A stretch of DNA of 64,000 nucleotides from Opitutaceae bacterium (lineage in GTDB: Bacteria > Verrucomicrobiota > Verrucomicrobiia > Opitutales > Opitutaceae), in assembly GCA_028691845.1 (NCBI GenBank), contig JAQUYL010000015.1, forward strand, positions 1-64,000. Reading direction: 5' to 3'. The notes under the pieces were generated by a model. The model saw nothing but the letters and a program-made list of their open reading frames with translations. It did no database searches and was not told the origin of the DNA. Position numbers and translations under genes: made by a program. Of the stretch, positions 1-9,188 are shown in pieces; the stretch's first letter is position 1; each line of letters begins with the position of its first letter.

Positions 1-117
1 CATGCGCACCTTGATCACGTTCCTGGCCGACCCGGCCTTGGAGGTGTCACCACAGCCGCTGAGGGCGAACGCCGTGCCCAAAAGGGCGGCAGCAAAGAAT
101 AAAGTCGGTTTGTTCAT
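1..117 (-). CDS. N-terminus of a lipoprotein, probably an extracellular binding protein (cut by window edge)
   Basis: Thirty-nine codons are visible from an ATG at 117 and the frame stays open to base 1. The product begins with a Lys-containing n-region, a hydrophobic core and the lipobox LSGC at about residues 19-22, so it is exported and lipidated. The first mature residues (CGDTSKAG, then NVIKVRM) look like the start of a solute-binding protein, but too little is present to name a family. It lies 46 bp downstream of the MFS transporter on the same strand and is probably the last visible member of that transcription unit. Confidence is good for a lipoprotein and low for its role. Confidence 0.6.
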   Translation of the reverse strand, partial: MNKPTLFFAAALLGTAFALSGCGDTSKAGSARNVIKVRM

Positions 118-163
118 GAGAAATTTTCCGGATTTTGTATTATTCAGTAACGTGACTTGCCTT

Positions 164-1537
164 TCAGGACTTCGCCGGGTTCCCGGCGTCCGCCCCTTTC
201 TTTTTATTATGCGCCACTATAAGCAATCCGACTCCGCCCACCACGTTGAGCAACACGAGGGGGAGCAAGGCCACCGGGAAGCTGCCCGTGGATGATTTGA
301 TAATGCCGAGGAGATAAATCGCGCCAAAGGTGGCCACATGCGCCAGCGTATTGATTGCCGCGATGCCGGTCGGCGCCACTTCGGATGACATCAAATCGGC
401 CGCCAAGGCCCAGAAGGGTCCCTTGATGGCATAGATGCCGACCAACGCGACACAGAGAATGACCATCGTAAGGACGAGGGAATCGGTCACCAGCGTCAGG
501 CCGAGAGCTAGCGCACAAAGCAAGAGAGGCAGCGACGTGCTCAGCAACCGCTCGCCGGTCTTGTCCGAAAACCGACCCCATAGCAGCATGGATCCGAGCC
601 CCAACCCAAAGGGTATTGCATTCAGCACACCGGTTTGCATGTCCGACAGGCCAAATGATTTGATGATCTGGGGTTGCCACAGGGAAAGTGAATTGCTCAC
701 TGCAGACGACGCGGCGTAAGCGATGGAGAGAATGAGAACCGGTCCGTTGATGAGCACCTTCCAAACCGGGATGTGACTGACCTTGTGGACCTTGGCCCGC
801 TCCTCCGCCAGACATCCCGTCAGCCAGGAAACTTGTTCGGGGCGAAGCCATTTTGCCTGCGTCGGGTTGTCCGGAAGGATATAAAAGGCGAGTACCCCGA
901 GTAATACGATGGGCAATCCCTCCAGGATGAACATCCACTGCCAGCCGTGGAGCCCCCATAGGCCTTCCAATCCAAGCAGGGCTGCGGAAACCGGCGAACC
1001 CAACAAACTCGAAACCGGGATCGCCGCCATGAAGATGGCGATAATGCGCGCCCGATAGGAGCGGGGAAACCAATAGGTCAGGTAGAGAATGGCGCCCGGG
1101 AAGAAGCCCGCCTCGGCAACGCCCAGGAGGAAACGCGCCACATAAAAGGAATTGGGCCCTGTGATAAAGGCCATCGCAAGGCTGGTCAGGCTCAAGGCAA
1201 TGATCGTCAGGGTGAGCCAAAGCCGCGCGCCAAACCTGACCATTGCCATATTGCAGGGAATGCCGAACGCCGTGTATGAAACGAAGAACAGGCTGGCTCC
1301 CAAGCCAAATGCGGCCGGAGACAAGCCGAGATCCTTGTTCATCTGCAATGCGGCCACCCCGGCGTTTACGCGGCTGATGAAGGCGAAGAAATAACAGACC
1401 ATCAAAAATGGCACGATCCGGATCACGATCTGTCGGATCGTCTCCTTCTCCACTCCTCCCCCCCCGGAAGAGCTTCCCGGGTTCCCGGAGGGAGGGGTGC
1501 CGTTTGACGATGCTGACTTGTTTATATCATTTGTCAT
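164..1537 (-). CDS. MFS transporter, ACS (anion:cation symporter) type
   Basis: A 457-residue integral membrane protein with about 12 hydrophobic segments. After a Ser/Gly-rich cytoplasmic N-terminus come typical ACS-family stretches: YFFAFISRVNAGVA in TM1, GFFPGAILYLTYWFP near TM4-5, and a final helix followed by a Lys-rich tail. Family members import organic anions such as tartrate, phthalate and hexuronates by proton symport; the substrate here cannot be read. It starts 51 bp after the stop of the PstS-like gene at 1589-2821 and probably shares its transcript. AGAGAG lies upstream of the ATG at somewhat long spacing. The pairing with binding proteins is unusual because MFS carriers do not normally need them. 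Confidence 0.85.
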   Translation of the reverse strand: MTNDINKSASSNGTPPSGNPGSSSGGGGVEKETIRQIVIRIVPFLMVCYFFAFISRVNAGVAALQMNKDLGLSPAAFGLGASLFFVSYTAFGIPCNMAMVRFGARLWLTLTIIALSLTSLAMAFITGPNSFYVARFLLGVAEAGFFPGAILYLTYWFPRSYRARIIAIFMAAIPVSSLLGSPVSAALLGLEGLWGLHGWQWMFILEGLPIVLLGVLAFYILPDNPTQAKWLRPEQVSWLTGCLAEERAKVHKVSHIPVWKVLINGPVLILSIAYAASSAVSNSLSLWQPQIIKSFGLSDMQTGVLNAIPFGLGLGSMLLWGRFSDKTGERLLSTSLPLLLCALALGLTLVTDSLVLTMVILCVALVGIYAIKGPFWALAADLMSSEVAPTGIAAINTLAHVATFGAIYLLGIIKSSTGSFPVALLPLVLLNVVGGVGLLIVAHNKKKGADAGNPAKS

Positions 1538-1588
1538 AAAAAACGATTTTCTCTCTTTTAGATTGTCCGACCAGAGACCGCACGACGC

Positions 1589-2821
1589 TCACTCCAGTTT
1601 GGCCAGTTGTTCGCGTGCCAATTCCGCGGTCAGTGGGAGATATTGGGCGTCCTCCGCGACGCATTCCTGGCCCTCCCGACTAAGAATAAATTTGAGGAAT
1701 TCCTTCAAACGCGGCGCCAGAGGCTTTCCCGGCGGGCGGTTGAGGTAGACATACAGGTAATTGAGCAGCGGGTAGGTCTGATTTTGAAACGTTTCCTTGG
1801 TTGGCAGGACATAAGGTCCCTCTGGCCCTCTGGCCAGGGCCAGCGCCTTGACCCCGGGATTTTTTTGGACAGCCCTCATGATGATAAAGCCTATTCCGTA
1901 AGGATCTTTCGCCACCTCGGCGACAATAGTGTCGTCGGCGCTCGCCGCATCGTTCACCGCTCCTCCGCGTGGGATTTCCTTTAGCGCTGAATTCCATTTA
2001 TCGCCTCCCTGGAATACGAATTCCTGAACTAGGAGCGACCACTGCGAAAGCGTAAGATCGAGTCCGTAGAGACGGATCGGCTTATCCGCCCATTCCCCGG
2101 TCAGTCCCAACTGGCCCCATGTGCGGATGTTTTTCTCCGGTCCACGCGCCAGCGACTTGTCCCAGTCCACTCCTCCCCTCCAGCCGCCGGTGCGCTGGCT
2201 GCCGAAAATTCCATCCAACTGCGCCAGGGTGAGCCTGGAAATCGGATTATTCTTGTTCACGAAAAAAGCCGGACTGGGGGTGGAGCCCCCGATATCATAA
2301 GTGCCGCTCGCGATGATGATCTCCAGTGGATCATAGCCGAAGTACTCCCGGAAGGCCCGGATATCCATCGGCCAGGCCTTGTGGCCGACCTGCCCCACGT
2401 CGGCGGTGCCGGCGCATAGTCCGCTGAACGTCACCGGCGAAGAGAGAAAATTATTCCGGAAACGGATGTTGTGATGGTGCTGCCGGTAGGCCTTGCGGAA
2501 CCTCTCCTCAAATAGGGTCAGGAGGTTGGTCGCGGTCTGGCTGCCGTGAAAACGGATCACCCCCTGTGTTTCCTCCTCAGGCTGGTAGGAGGGCAGCGCA
2601 CTCAGATCCCACGGGTGATACGTTGTCTTGTAGAGCTTGGAGTGGATGCTCCTGGGCTGCGCCGTACCGGGGTCGGAACTTTGTGCCCGCGCAAAATTTG
2701 CCGCAAAGATGGCCGTACAGCCAGCGAGCAGTGCCAGTCGGACGACAGGGCCGATTCGCCTCTTTGAGGCGCCAAGTCGATTGGCCGTGGTTTGGGAAGG
2801 TGAAAACGTGACCGCATTCAT
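1589..2821 (-). CDS. PstS-like periplasmic substrate-binding protein
   Basis: A 410-residue exported protein: signal peptide at residues 1 to about 45 (cleavage near FARA-QS), then a two-lobed PBP-like domain. Family landmarks are the QLDGIFGSQRTGGW segment, the block RTWGQLGLTGEWADKPI, and the C-terminal FLKFILSREGQECV followed by LPLT, all shared with the neighbouring genes. PstS relatives bind phosphate or other oxyanions for an ABC importer or a sensor. The region that should carry the SGT-type phosphate loop after IRLYG is replaced by unrelated residues, so the ligand may differ. It lies 51 bp after the next upstream paralogue (2873-4021). Confidence 0.85.
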   Translation of the reverse strand: MNAVTFSPSQTTANRLGASKRRIGPVVRLALLAGCTAIFAANFARAQSSDPGTAQPRSIHSKLYKTTYHPWDLSALPSYQPEEETQGVIRFHGSQTATNLLTLFEERFRKAYRQHHHNIRFRNNFLSSPVTFSGLCAGTADVGQVGHKAWPMDIRAFREYFGYDPLEIIIASGTYDIGGSTPSPAFFVNKNNPISRLTLAQLDGIFGSQRTGGWRGGVDWDKSLARGPEKNIRTWGQLGLTGEWADKPIRLYGLDLTLSQWSLLVQEFVFQGGDKWNSALKEIPRGGAVNDAASADDTIVAEVAKDPYGIGFIIMRAVQKNPGVKALALARGPEGPYVLPTKETFQNQTYPLLNYLYVYLNRPPGKPLAPRLKEFLKFILSREGQECVAEDAQYLPLTAELAREQLAKLE

Positions 2822-2872
2822 GGGGATCGTCTTAATTTGTCGGGAGGTTTTGTCTCAAGCCGTGGAGCGCCT

Positions 2873-4021
2873 TTACTGCAGCTTCGCCAATTGTGCGCGC
2901 ACGACGTCCTCTGTCAGCGGCAAGTAGTCGCCCTCGCGCACGACGTCCTGCTGCCCCTGGCGGCTTAGGATGTAACGCAGGAATTCCTTAACCTTGGGAT
3001 CAATCCGAGGATCGGCGGGATCGCCGTTTGGCTGGTCGACCGTAAAATAAATGTAGGCGTGGCGGGCCAAAGGATAGGTCTGGTCGGCAACCGTGGCCCG
3101 GGTGGGCTCCACGTAGGGTCCCCCATCCTGCTTCGCCAAGGCCAGCGGCTTCACCTGTGAGTTGCGGTAGCACATGCCAGCGTAGGCGATGCCCAGGGGA
3201 TCCTTGGCCAAAACCTCCAGCATCTCCCGCGGATCGACGTATTCGCGGTAGTCGTCGGTCCACAGATCGGAACCGCCCAAAACCCGGGTCTGGAAGAAGG
3301 TGATGGCTCCGGCGCCACGGGATGGCGACCCGTAAGGGTGGATGGGCTTATTCGCCCAATCTCCCGTCAGTCCGAGCTGTCCCCAAGTGCGAATGTTGCC
3401 CTCCGGACCACGTGCCTCCTCGGGATGCCATGTCAACCAATGCCAGCCACCGGTGCGCTGCACGCCGAAGATGCCGTCGAGTTGCTTCATCGTCAGCTTG
3501 GCGAGCGGATTGTCCTTGTGCACGAATATCACCAGGGCCGGTGCCTTGCGCGGCGTGTCGAAGCTCGTGGTCGCCACAGTCACTTCCACCGGATAGATCA
3601 TCGAGCGGCGGAGGGTGCCGAATAGCTGATTCGGATAAATCTGCCGGCCCACCACCGCCATATCGGCAACCCATTCCTGCAGGCCGAACATCGCCGAATT
3701 GTTCCCCTTTAGAACATCCGCATACCGGATTTCGGGGTGGTATTTCTGGAATCCCTCCTGCCACAGCTTCATCAGGGTGCCCATGTTATTGTCGCCCCAA
3801 GCTCGCAGGATCCCCGCGACCTTTTGCTCCGGCCTGTAATCGGGCAACCCCAATACTTTCTCAGAGGGGTCCGTCTTGGCTATCGCGTTTCCCGTGTCTT
3901 GGCGGGTGCAGCCTGCGGCCAGAATGGCTGCAGCCAGCAGAGCCAAGGCCGGTCGGACCCGGCGCCGAGTCAGGCGGGCCGCCAGGTGGTTTACTGTGAC
4001 GATTGCGCAGGGCATTTTCAT
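2873..4021 (-). CDS. PstS-like substrate-binding lipoprotein
   Basis: 382 residues. An Arg-rich n-region and hydrophobic core end in the lipobox LAAGC at about residue 38, so this copy is membrane-anchored. The PBP-like domain carries QLDGIFGVQRTGGWHW, RTWGQLGLTGDWANKPI and FLRYILSRQGQQDVV. After IHPYG it keeps the sequence SPSRGAGAITFF, the nearest match in the array to the SGT/FF ligand loop of true PstS proteins. The start ATG overlaps the TGA stop of the preceding (broken) gene as ATGA, which indicates translational coupling. An alternative start two codons in is possible. Confidence 0.85.
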   Translation of the reverse strand: MKMPCAIVTVNHLAARLTRRRVRPALALLAAAILAAGCTRQDTGNAIAKTDPSEKVLGLPDYRPEQKVAGILRAWGDNNMGTLMKLWQEGFQKYHPEIRYADVLKGNNSAMFGLQEWVADMAVVGRQIYPNQLFGTLRRSMIYPVEVTVATTSFDTPRKAPALVIFVHKDNPLAKLTMKQLDGIFGVQRTGGWHWLTWHPEEARGPEGNIRTWGQLGLTGDWANKPIHPYGSPSRGAGAITFFQTRVLGGSDLWTDDYREYVDPREMLEVLAKDPLGIAYAGMCYRNSQVKPLALAKQDGGPYVEPTRATVADQTYPLARHAYIYFTVDQPNGDPADPRIDPKVKEFLRYILSRQGQQDVVREGDYLPLTEDVVRAQLAKLQ

Positions 4022-6219
4022 TGTAGGGTTTTCAATGCTTCATATACCATGGTGTCGGTCAGCGGCAGGAATTTCCCGTCATCGACGATCGCTTGCTGGC
4101 CTTCGCGGCTGAGGGCGTAGGTAAGAAATTCCTTCAGCTTTGGGTCGATCGACTCGCCGGGCTTGCGGCCGACAAACCAATAGGTCGTCTGAATCAGCGG
4201 GTAGCTGCGGTTCTGGACATTTTCTATGGTGAAGGGCACGTAATGTGAACCGGTTTTGACTGCCAGGGCTACGCATTTGGCTTCAGGCCCGGCTTCCTGT
4301 TTGCTGCCGAAGGCAATACCATAGCGACTGTGCCGGAATGCTTCGTGGGTGAAATAGCGCAGCCGCTCATTCCACTTGTCGCTGCCCTTGATGACATTGT
4401 CGGAAAAGGCAATGCTCGACTCCGAACGCAAATCCGGCCCGAAAGCGATGATTGGCTGGTTGGCCCATTCGCCGGTGAGCCCGAGCTGCCCCCAAGTGCG
4501 AATGTTGCCCTCGGGACCGCGGGCGAATTCCGGATACCACGCGGTGCCCACCCAGCCGCCCGAACGAGGCGCACCGAAAATTCCGTCGAGCTGCGCGAGG
4601 GTGAGACCGTTGATCGGATTGTCCTTGTGCACGAAAACACCCAAGGCATTCGCCCATCCAGTACGATCGTAGGAGCCGGTCGCCATCGCAATAGGCAGGG
4701 CATCGGCATTGAAGAGCCGCTGATACGCCAGATATTCGCTGAAGCGCCAATAGGCTCCGGCGCCCACATCCGCCTTGCCGGTGATCATTCCCGTCGACGC
4801 CGCATACTGGGATGGAAGGGTCCATTCAAAAGTCGCCTTCGGATGGTATTTGCGGAATCCCTTTTCCCAGTTCTGCGCCAGGTTGCCGTCGGCGAGCTGG
4901 TTGAACCCCCAGACGCGGATTAGTCCGGACACCTGTTGTTTCGGCGTATATGCTGGAATGCCGCTCAATTCGAAGCGATTCGAGTAATGGGCCTTGGTAT
5001 CCTTGCTGCGGCTCGCCTTAGGCGTGCGTTTTGGCTCCGCCTCCAAAGCCGCCAGCCCTTCGCGGACACCCTGGGCCGTTAGGGGAATAAACTTGCCGTC
5101 CCGGGCCACATCCTCCTGCCCCTCGCGACTCAGGACGTAACGGACATATTCCAGGATCTTAGGGTCGAGTTTGGTGCCGGGCACGTGGTTGACGTTTAGG
5201 TACTCCTCGCTGGCATACGGGTATTCGCGGGTGAACACGTTCTCCATGTTGAGTTCCACGAAGGGGCCATTCTCATCCTTGGAGAGTAGGAGCAGTTTGA
5301 TGTTGGGATTGAGGTTCTGAATGCCGCTGTAGGCGATGCCTTAGGGATCATGGGACAGATCCTGCATCAGCAAACCCGCGCCGATGGCCAGGGTGCCGTC
5401 CGGTCGGGCGATATTTGCATACATGCGCAGCTCTTCGTTCCACTTGTCGCTGCCGCCAAGGTATTTGTCGGAAAAGCCGACCGACTGGTGATAGCGCAGA
5501 TTAACCCCGTAGGTGTGGATGGTTTTGTCTGCCCATTCGCCAGTGAGTCCCATCTGCCCCCAAGTGCGGATGTTTTTGTCCGGACCGCGCGCAACTTCGG
5601 TGTTCCACTGGCCCCTCACCCAGCCGCCATCGCGCTCAGCGCCGAAAATGCCGTCGACCTGCCGGGGTGTAATCTTGGACAGGGGATTAGATTTGTGGAC
5701 GAAAAAACCGAGGGCGTTGGCCCAGCCCGCCACATTAAACGAGCCAGTGACCATGCGGATCTGTTTCAACTCGTAGCCGAAGATGCCTTCCCATTCGCGG
5801 CGTTGCCAGAGCCACGTCTTGGTGTTGGCCCCGATGTCCGCCACGCCGGCAATCAAACCGGGAATCGCCACAAGCGCGGTGGGAGTCTGGTATTCAAAGG
5901 TAACGCGGGGATGGAATTTTTTGAAGCCGTCCTCCCAATACTGGGCGAGATTGGAGTCGGTGATGTAGTTCAGGCCCCACATCCGGATATGCCCGGAGAC
6001 TTGCTTTCCGGGAACATAACGGGGCAGAGCGCTCAGATCGAACTTGTAGTCGTAGTAGACTTTCTTGCCCTTGCTGGTGACGGATACGGCACGCGCCGCC
6101 TGCTCAACCAGCGGATTGCGGACAGGAGGCTCCTGGGCCGGCACCAGTCCTGCCCCGAGCAGAAAGGAGGCAAGGCCGATCACCGACGGGAGAAACTGGC
6201 GCTTCTGATTGGATCTCAT
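4018..6219 (-). pseudogene. Two-domain PstS-like binding protein interrupted by an in-frame TAA
   Basis: From ATG 6219 (AGAAGG upstream) to the TGA ending at 4018 the reading frame is continuous except for one TAA at 5341-5343. The first part is a signal peptide (to about LVPAQ) plus 292 codons of a PstS-like domain ending LSHDP. After the stop the same frame continues GIAYSGIQNLNP and completes domain 1 (YVRYVLSREGQEDVA). A charged linker at about 4984-5043 follows, then a complete second PstS-like domain with QLDGIFGAPRSGGW, RTWGQLGLTGEWANQPI and ALSREGQQAIV but no signal peptide of its own. The paralogue at 6356 reads DPYGIAF here, so one Tyr codon has changed to TAA. Either this is a pseudogene, the stop is read through, or it is a sequence error. 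Without readthrough domain 2 cannot be exported. Confidence 0.8.
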
Positions 6220-6355
6220 AATCCTTCTGTGTTTCCTATGTTGTGCGAATACTGTTTCCGCCGGGATCGTCAATGCTATCCGGCACAAGCCCAGTCCGCA
6301 GCCCCCTCAGCGGGGGAATCGTGATACTGGCGCCCATGGCCGGGGGAGCTGATGT

Positions 6356-7579
6356 TTACTCCAATTTTTTTCGCTGTTCCTGCACCATACTGCCGATTAG
6401 CGGAAGAAACTTCCCGTCGCGCTGAACCTCGTTTTGTCCTTCGCGACTCAGGATATAGTGGAGGAACTCCTTGACTTTCGGATCCACCGGCTGTCCGGGC
6501 TTGCGGTTGATATACATGTAGGACTCGCCGTGAAGCGGATAAGTCCGGTCGCGGGAAGTCTCCAGCGTTGGCTGGACGTAGGGCCCGCCTTCCTTCGAGG
6601 CAATCGCGAGCGTTTTCAGCCCAGCGCTCCCGCTGGCGGCCACCAGATCGGCGAAGGCGATGCCATAGGGATCGGTGCTCAGGTCGGACAGCATCGCGCG
6701 AGTGGACTGCGCCTGCGATCCATCAGGCAGGACATCATGCGCATACTCGCGGAGCCTTTCATTCCACTTCGCGCCGCCCTTGAACACGCGGTGTTCAATG
6801 CGGGCTTGCTGATGGTATTTCAAGGGCCGGCCGTAAACATTGATCGGCTGATTGGCCCACTCTCCGGTCAGACCCAACTGTCCCCACGTGCGGATATTCT
6901 TTTCCGGACCGCGCGCATTTTCCGTCTGCCACGTGGTGCCCTCAAAGCCGCCCATGCGCTCGGCGCCATAGATGCCATCCAGCTGCGGGAAGGAGAGTTG
7001 CGTGATCGGATTGCGCGTGTTCACGAAGATGCCGACCGTGGGAGCCCAACCGGGCACATTGTAGGAGCCGGTGACGAAGGTAATCTCGGTCGGGTGGTAG
7101 CTAAAGATCCGCTGGAACGCCAGGAGTTCATCAAAGGTGATTTTTCGACTGGCGCCGATATCAGCCAGGCCAAAATACAGCCCGGGAATCGCCACCAGTG
7201 CAGTCGGCGTGTAATATTCAATCCTTGATCCGGGATGGTACTGGCGGAACCCCTCGTCCCAATATTTGCCCAGTTTGCCATCCGTTAAATAATTCAGCCC
7301 ATAGACCCGGACTGTGCCGATGATGGTCTGCTCGGGTTTGTACGACGGCAGATCGTCCAGGTTCCATCGCTTTGTGTAATGGACGGCGTTGCCACGATCG
7401 TGAACACGACCTACCCGGCCTTTCTGGATTGCTATGGCCTCGCTCTCCTTGGCCGAGCCCTGCGCGGGCGACACGGAAGGCGAAAGAATCAACAATCCCA
7501 TCACAGCAAGCAAAGCTGGCAATGGTCTTGACGGGGCAGGCCGACGCCTGTTGGCAAACAGATGATTAGTGGACTTCAT
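6356..7579 (-). CDS. PstS-like periplasmic substrate-binding protein
   Basis: About 407 residues from the ATG at 7579; an ATG at 7600 is also possible and neither has a clear ribosome site. The N-terminus is basic and then hydrophobic (LLAVMGLLILSPSVSPAQG), a Sec signal peptide. The binding domain carries QLDGIYGAERMGGFEG, RTWGQLGLTGEWANQPI, DPYGIAFADLV and FLHYILSREGQNEVQ. It is closest in layout to domain 1 of the broken downstream gene (shared motifs TDSNLAQYW/TDGKLGKYW and TPTALVAIPGL), which suggests recent duplication. The canonical phosphate loop is absent after INVYG. It lies 136 bp upstream of the broken gene on the same strand. Confidence 0.85.
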   Translation of the reverse strand: MKSTNHLFANRRRPAPSRPLPALLAVMGLLILSPSVSPAQGSAKESEAIAIQKGRVGRVHDRGNAVHYTKRWNLDDLPSYKPEQTIIGTVRVYGLNYLTDGKLGKYWDEGFRQYHPGSRIEYYTPTALVAIPGLYFGLADIGASRKITFDELLAFQRIFSYHPTEITFVTGSYNVPGWAPTVGIFVNTRNPITQLSFPQLDGIYGAERMGGFEGTTWQTENARGPEKNIRTWGQLGLTGEWANQPINVYGRPLKYHQQARIEHRVFKGGAKWNERLREYAHDVLPDGSQAQSTRAMLSDLSTDPYGIAFADLVAASGSAGLKTLAIASKEGGPYVQPTLETSRDRTYPLHGESYMYINRKPGQPVDPKVKEFLHYILSREGQNEVQRDGKFLPLIGSMVQEQRKKLE

Positions 7580-7737
7580 TTTGAATGAGGAATTAAACAT
7601 TGTAATTATATGAACAGGCCTGGCTTTCGTAGCCGGCAATAATACGGCTATCGGATAACCTAGCCCATCCGGGCCCCGCCGTGAGCGGCTGCAGTCGAAT
7701 GACCGACGGGAATCCCCTGTTGTTCATTCGGCGGCCC

Positions 7738-8892
7738 TTAATTGAGCTTCGCCCGTTGCTCCATGACCACGGCGGCCGGCAGAGGGAAATAGACCCCGTG
7801 CTTGCGGACGATCTCCTGCCCTTGCGCGCTGAGCACGTATTCCACGAAATCCTTCACCTTGGGCGAGAGCGGACGGCCCGGCTCCTTGTCCAGATAGATG
7901 TACACGCTGCGGGTCAGGGGATAGCTCCGGTCGGTCAGCGTCGCCTTGCTCGGATACACATACGGCCCGCCTTCGTTCCTCGCCAGCTTCAGAATCTTGA
8001 TGCCCGTGATCTGCGGCACCTGCTTCCACTGCGGCATGCCCGCCCAGCCGATGGCATACTTGTCCTTCTCGAGGTACGCCAGCATGGCCAGCACGCCCGC
8101 CGACTCGTTGCCCGGGGTCAGGATTCTGGTTCCGTTTTCCACGCACTGCCGGTAATTCTCATTCCACTTGTCGCCTCCCTTGAAGACTTCGAGCTCGAAA
8201 AAGTGGTTCATGCCACCGGCAGCGTAACCGTAGGTCTGGATCTTTTTGTCCGCCCACTCCCCCGTCAGGCCTAGCTGCCCCCATGTGCGGATGTTCTCCT
8301 GCGCGCTGCGCGCAACCTCGGTCCGAAACTCCATCCTGTTATAGCCACCGGTGCGCTCCGCGCCGAAGATCCCGTCGAGTTGCTTCATGGTCAGCTGGTT
8401 CAGCGGATTCTCCTTGTTCACAAAAATCATCAGTGCCCAGCTCGAGCCGGAGACGTCATATCCGCCGCTGGCTATCGTGATCTCGGTGGGGTAATAGGCC
8501 CGATTCTCGCAGAACCCCAGGTAGTCGTTCAGCTCCAGTTCCCGGCCAAAAACGGCAATCTCGGCAATGCCATGCTGCAACACGCCAATCGCGGCGTCAC
8601 TGCCGCCGGGGTTGTCCGCGATCTTGAGGTTCGGGTTATACTTCAGGTAGTCCTCCTCCCACATTTTCACCAGGCCCTTGAGCCCGGCGCCGAAGACCCG
8701 CAGGATGCCATCAAACTCGGGGGCGGGCTTTTGGTAGACGGGCAACTGCTCACTGGGCGCCTGCGCGCTGGCCAGACCGGCTCCCGCGGCGAAAACAGCC
8801 AGCGCCAGGGCTTGCCGGCACGTGCGTTCAAAACGTGAAAAGAAAGCCGGACTCCTTTGCCCGGTTGCTTGGTGATGATCAATTTGTGACAT
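7738..8892 (-). CDS. PstS-like periplasmic substrate-binding protein, first gene of the array
   Basis: About 384 residues from the ATG at 8892. I chose this start because the residues that follow form a proper signal peptide (ALALAVFAAGAGLASAQ), whereas upstream codons give no export signal. The mature protein shows QLDGIFGAERTGGYNR, RTWGQLGLTGEWADKKI and FVEYVLSAQGQEIV. After IQTYG it has AAGGMNHFFELEVFKGG, so part of the FF ligand loop remains without the Ser-Gly-Thr. It is the promoter-proximal gene of the minus-strand array, separated by 296 bp from the divergent hybrid kinase at 9189. That arrangement suggests the two are regulated or function together. Confidence 0.85.
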   Translation of the reverse strand: MSQIDHHQATGQRSPAFFSRFERTCRQALALAVFAAGAGLASAQAPSEQLPVYQKPAPEFDGILRVFGAGLKGLVKMWEEDYLKYNPNLKIADNPGGSDAAIGVLQHGIAEIAVFGRELELNDYLGFCENRAYYPTEITIASGGYDVSGSSWALMIFVNKENPLNQLTMKQLDGIFGAERTGGYNRMEFRTEVARSAQENIRTWGQLGLTGEWADKKIQTYGYAAGGMNHFFELEVFKGGDKWNENYRQCVENGTRILTPGNESAGVLAMLAYLEKDKYAIGWAGMPQWKQVPQITGIKILKLARNEGGPYVYPSKATLTDRSYPLTRSVYIYLDKEPGRPLSPKVKDFVEYVLSAQGQEIVRKHGVYFPLPAAVVMEQRAKLN

Positions 8893-9188
8893 TGTGGTGG
8901 GGCTTATTTTATTGTTCTTTGGTGAAATTATTGGCTCGTCCGATCCCGACACGGCGTGTGATGGCATAACCCCAGGGTGCGCCATAGTTTCAGGGCGATT
9001 TGGCGCGGTCTCAGGGGCAATGCAGACATAAAGTCTTTGAGTCGGTAGCGATCGGCTTGTCAGGGGAAGCCGTACGCAAAACGTGGTGCAGGGGGTGGGC
9101 AACCCCACCGACTAGTTTAAAAATACTACCTGCATTCCAGGCAAATGTCTCGTCCCCGTCGCCATTTCTGATCAGGTTGAAGACGCCA
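8893..9188. promoter_or_regulatory. Divergent intergenic region between the binding-protein array and hybrid kinase 1
   Basis: About 296 bp with no convincing gene. It must hold the promoters of both the minus-strand array and the plus-strand kinase. A small hairpin is present: GGTGGG at 9094-9099 and CCCACC at 9104-9109 around a 4-nt loop. I found no clear sigma-70 or sigma-54 promoter by eye. Confidence 0.45.

Noticed and set aside
5341-5343. Selenocysteine or pyrrolysine recoding at the in-frame stop
   Set aside because: The codon is TAA, not TGA or TAG, and paralogues have Tyr; readthrough or mutation is more plausible.
9011-9034. Sigma-54 promoter candidate TGGCGCGG in the kinase 1 promoter region
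   Set aside because: The -12 element does not fit (CAGG instead of TTGC) at the required spacing.
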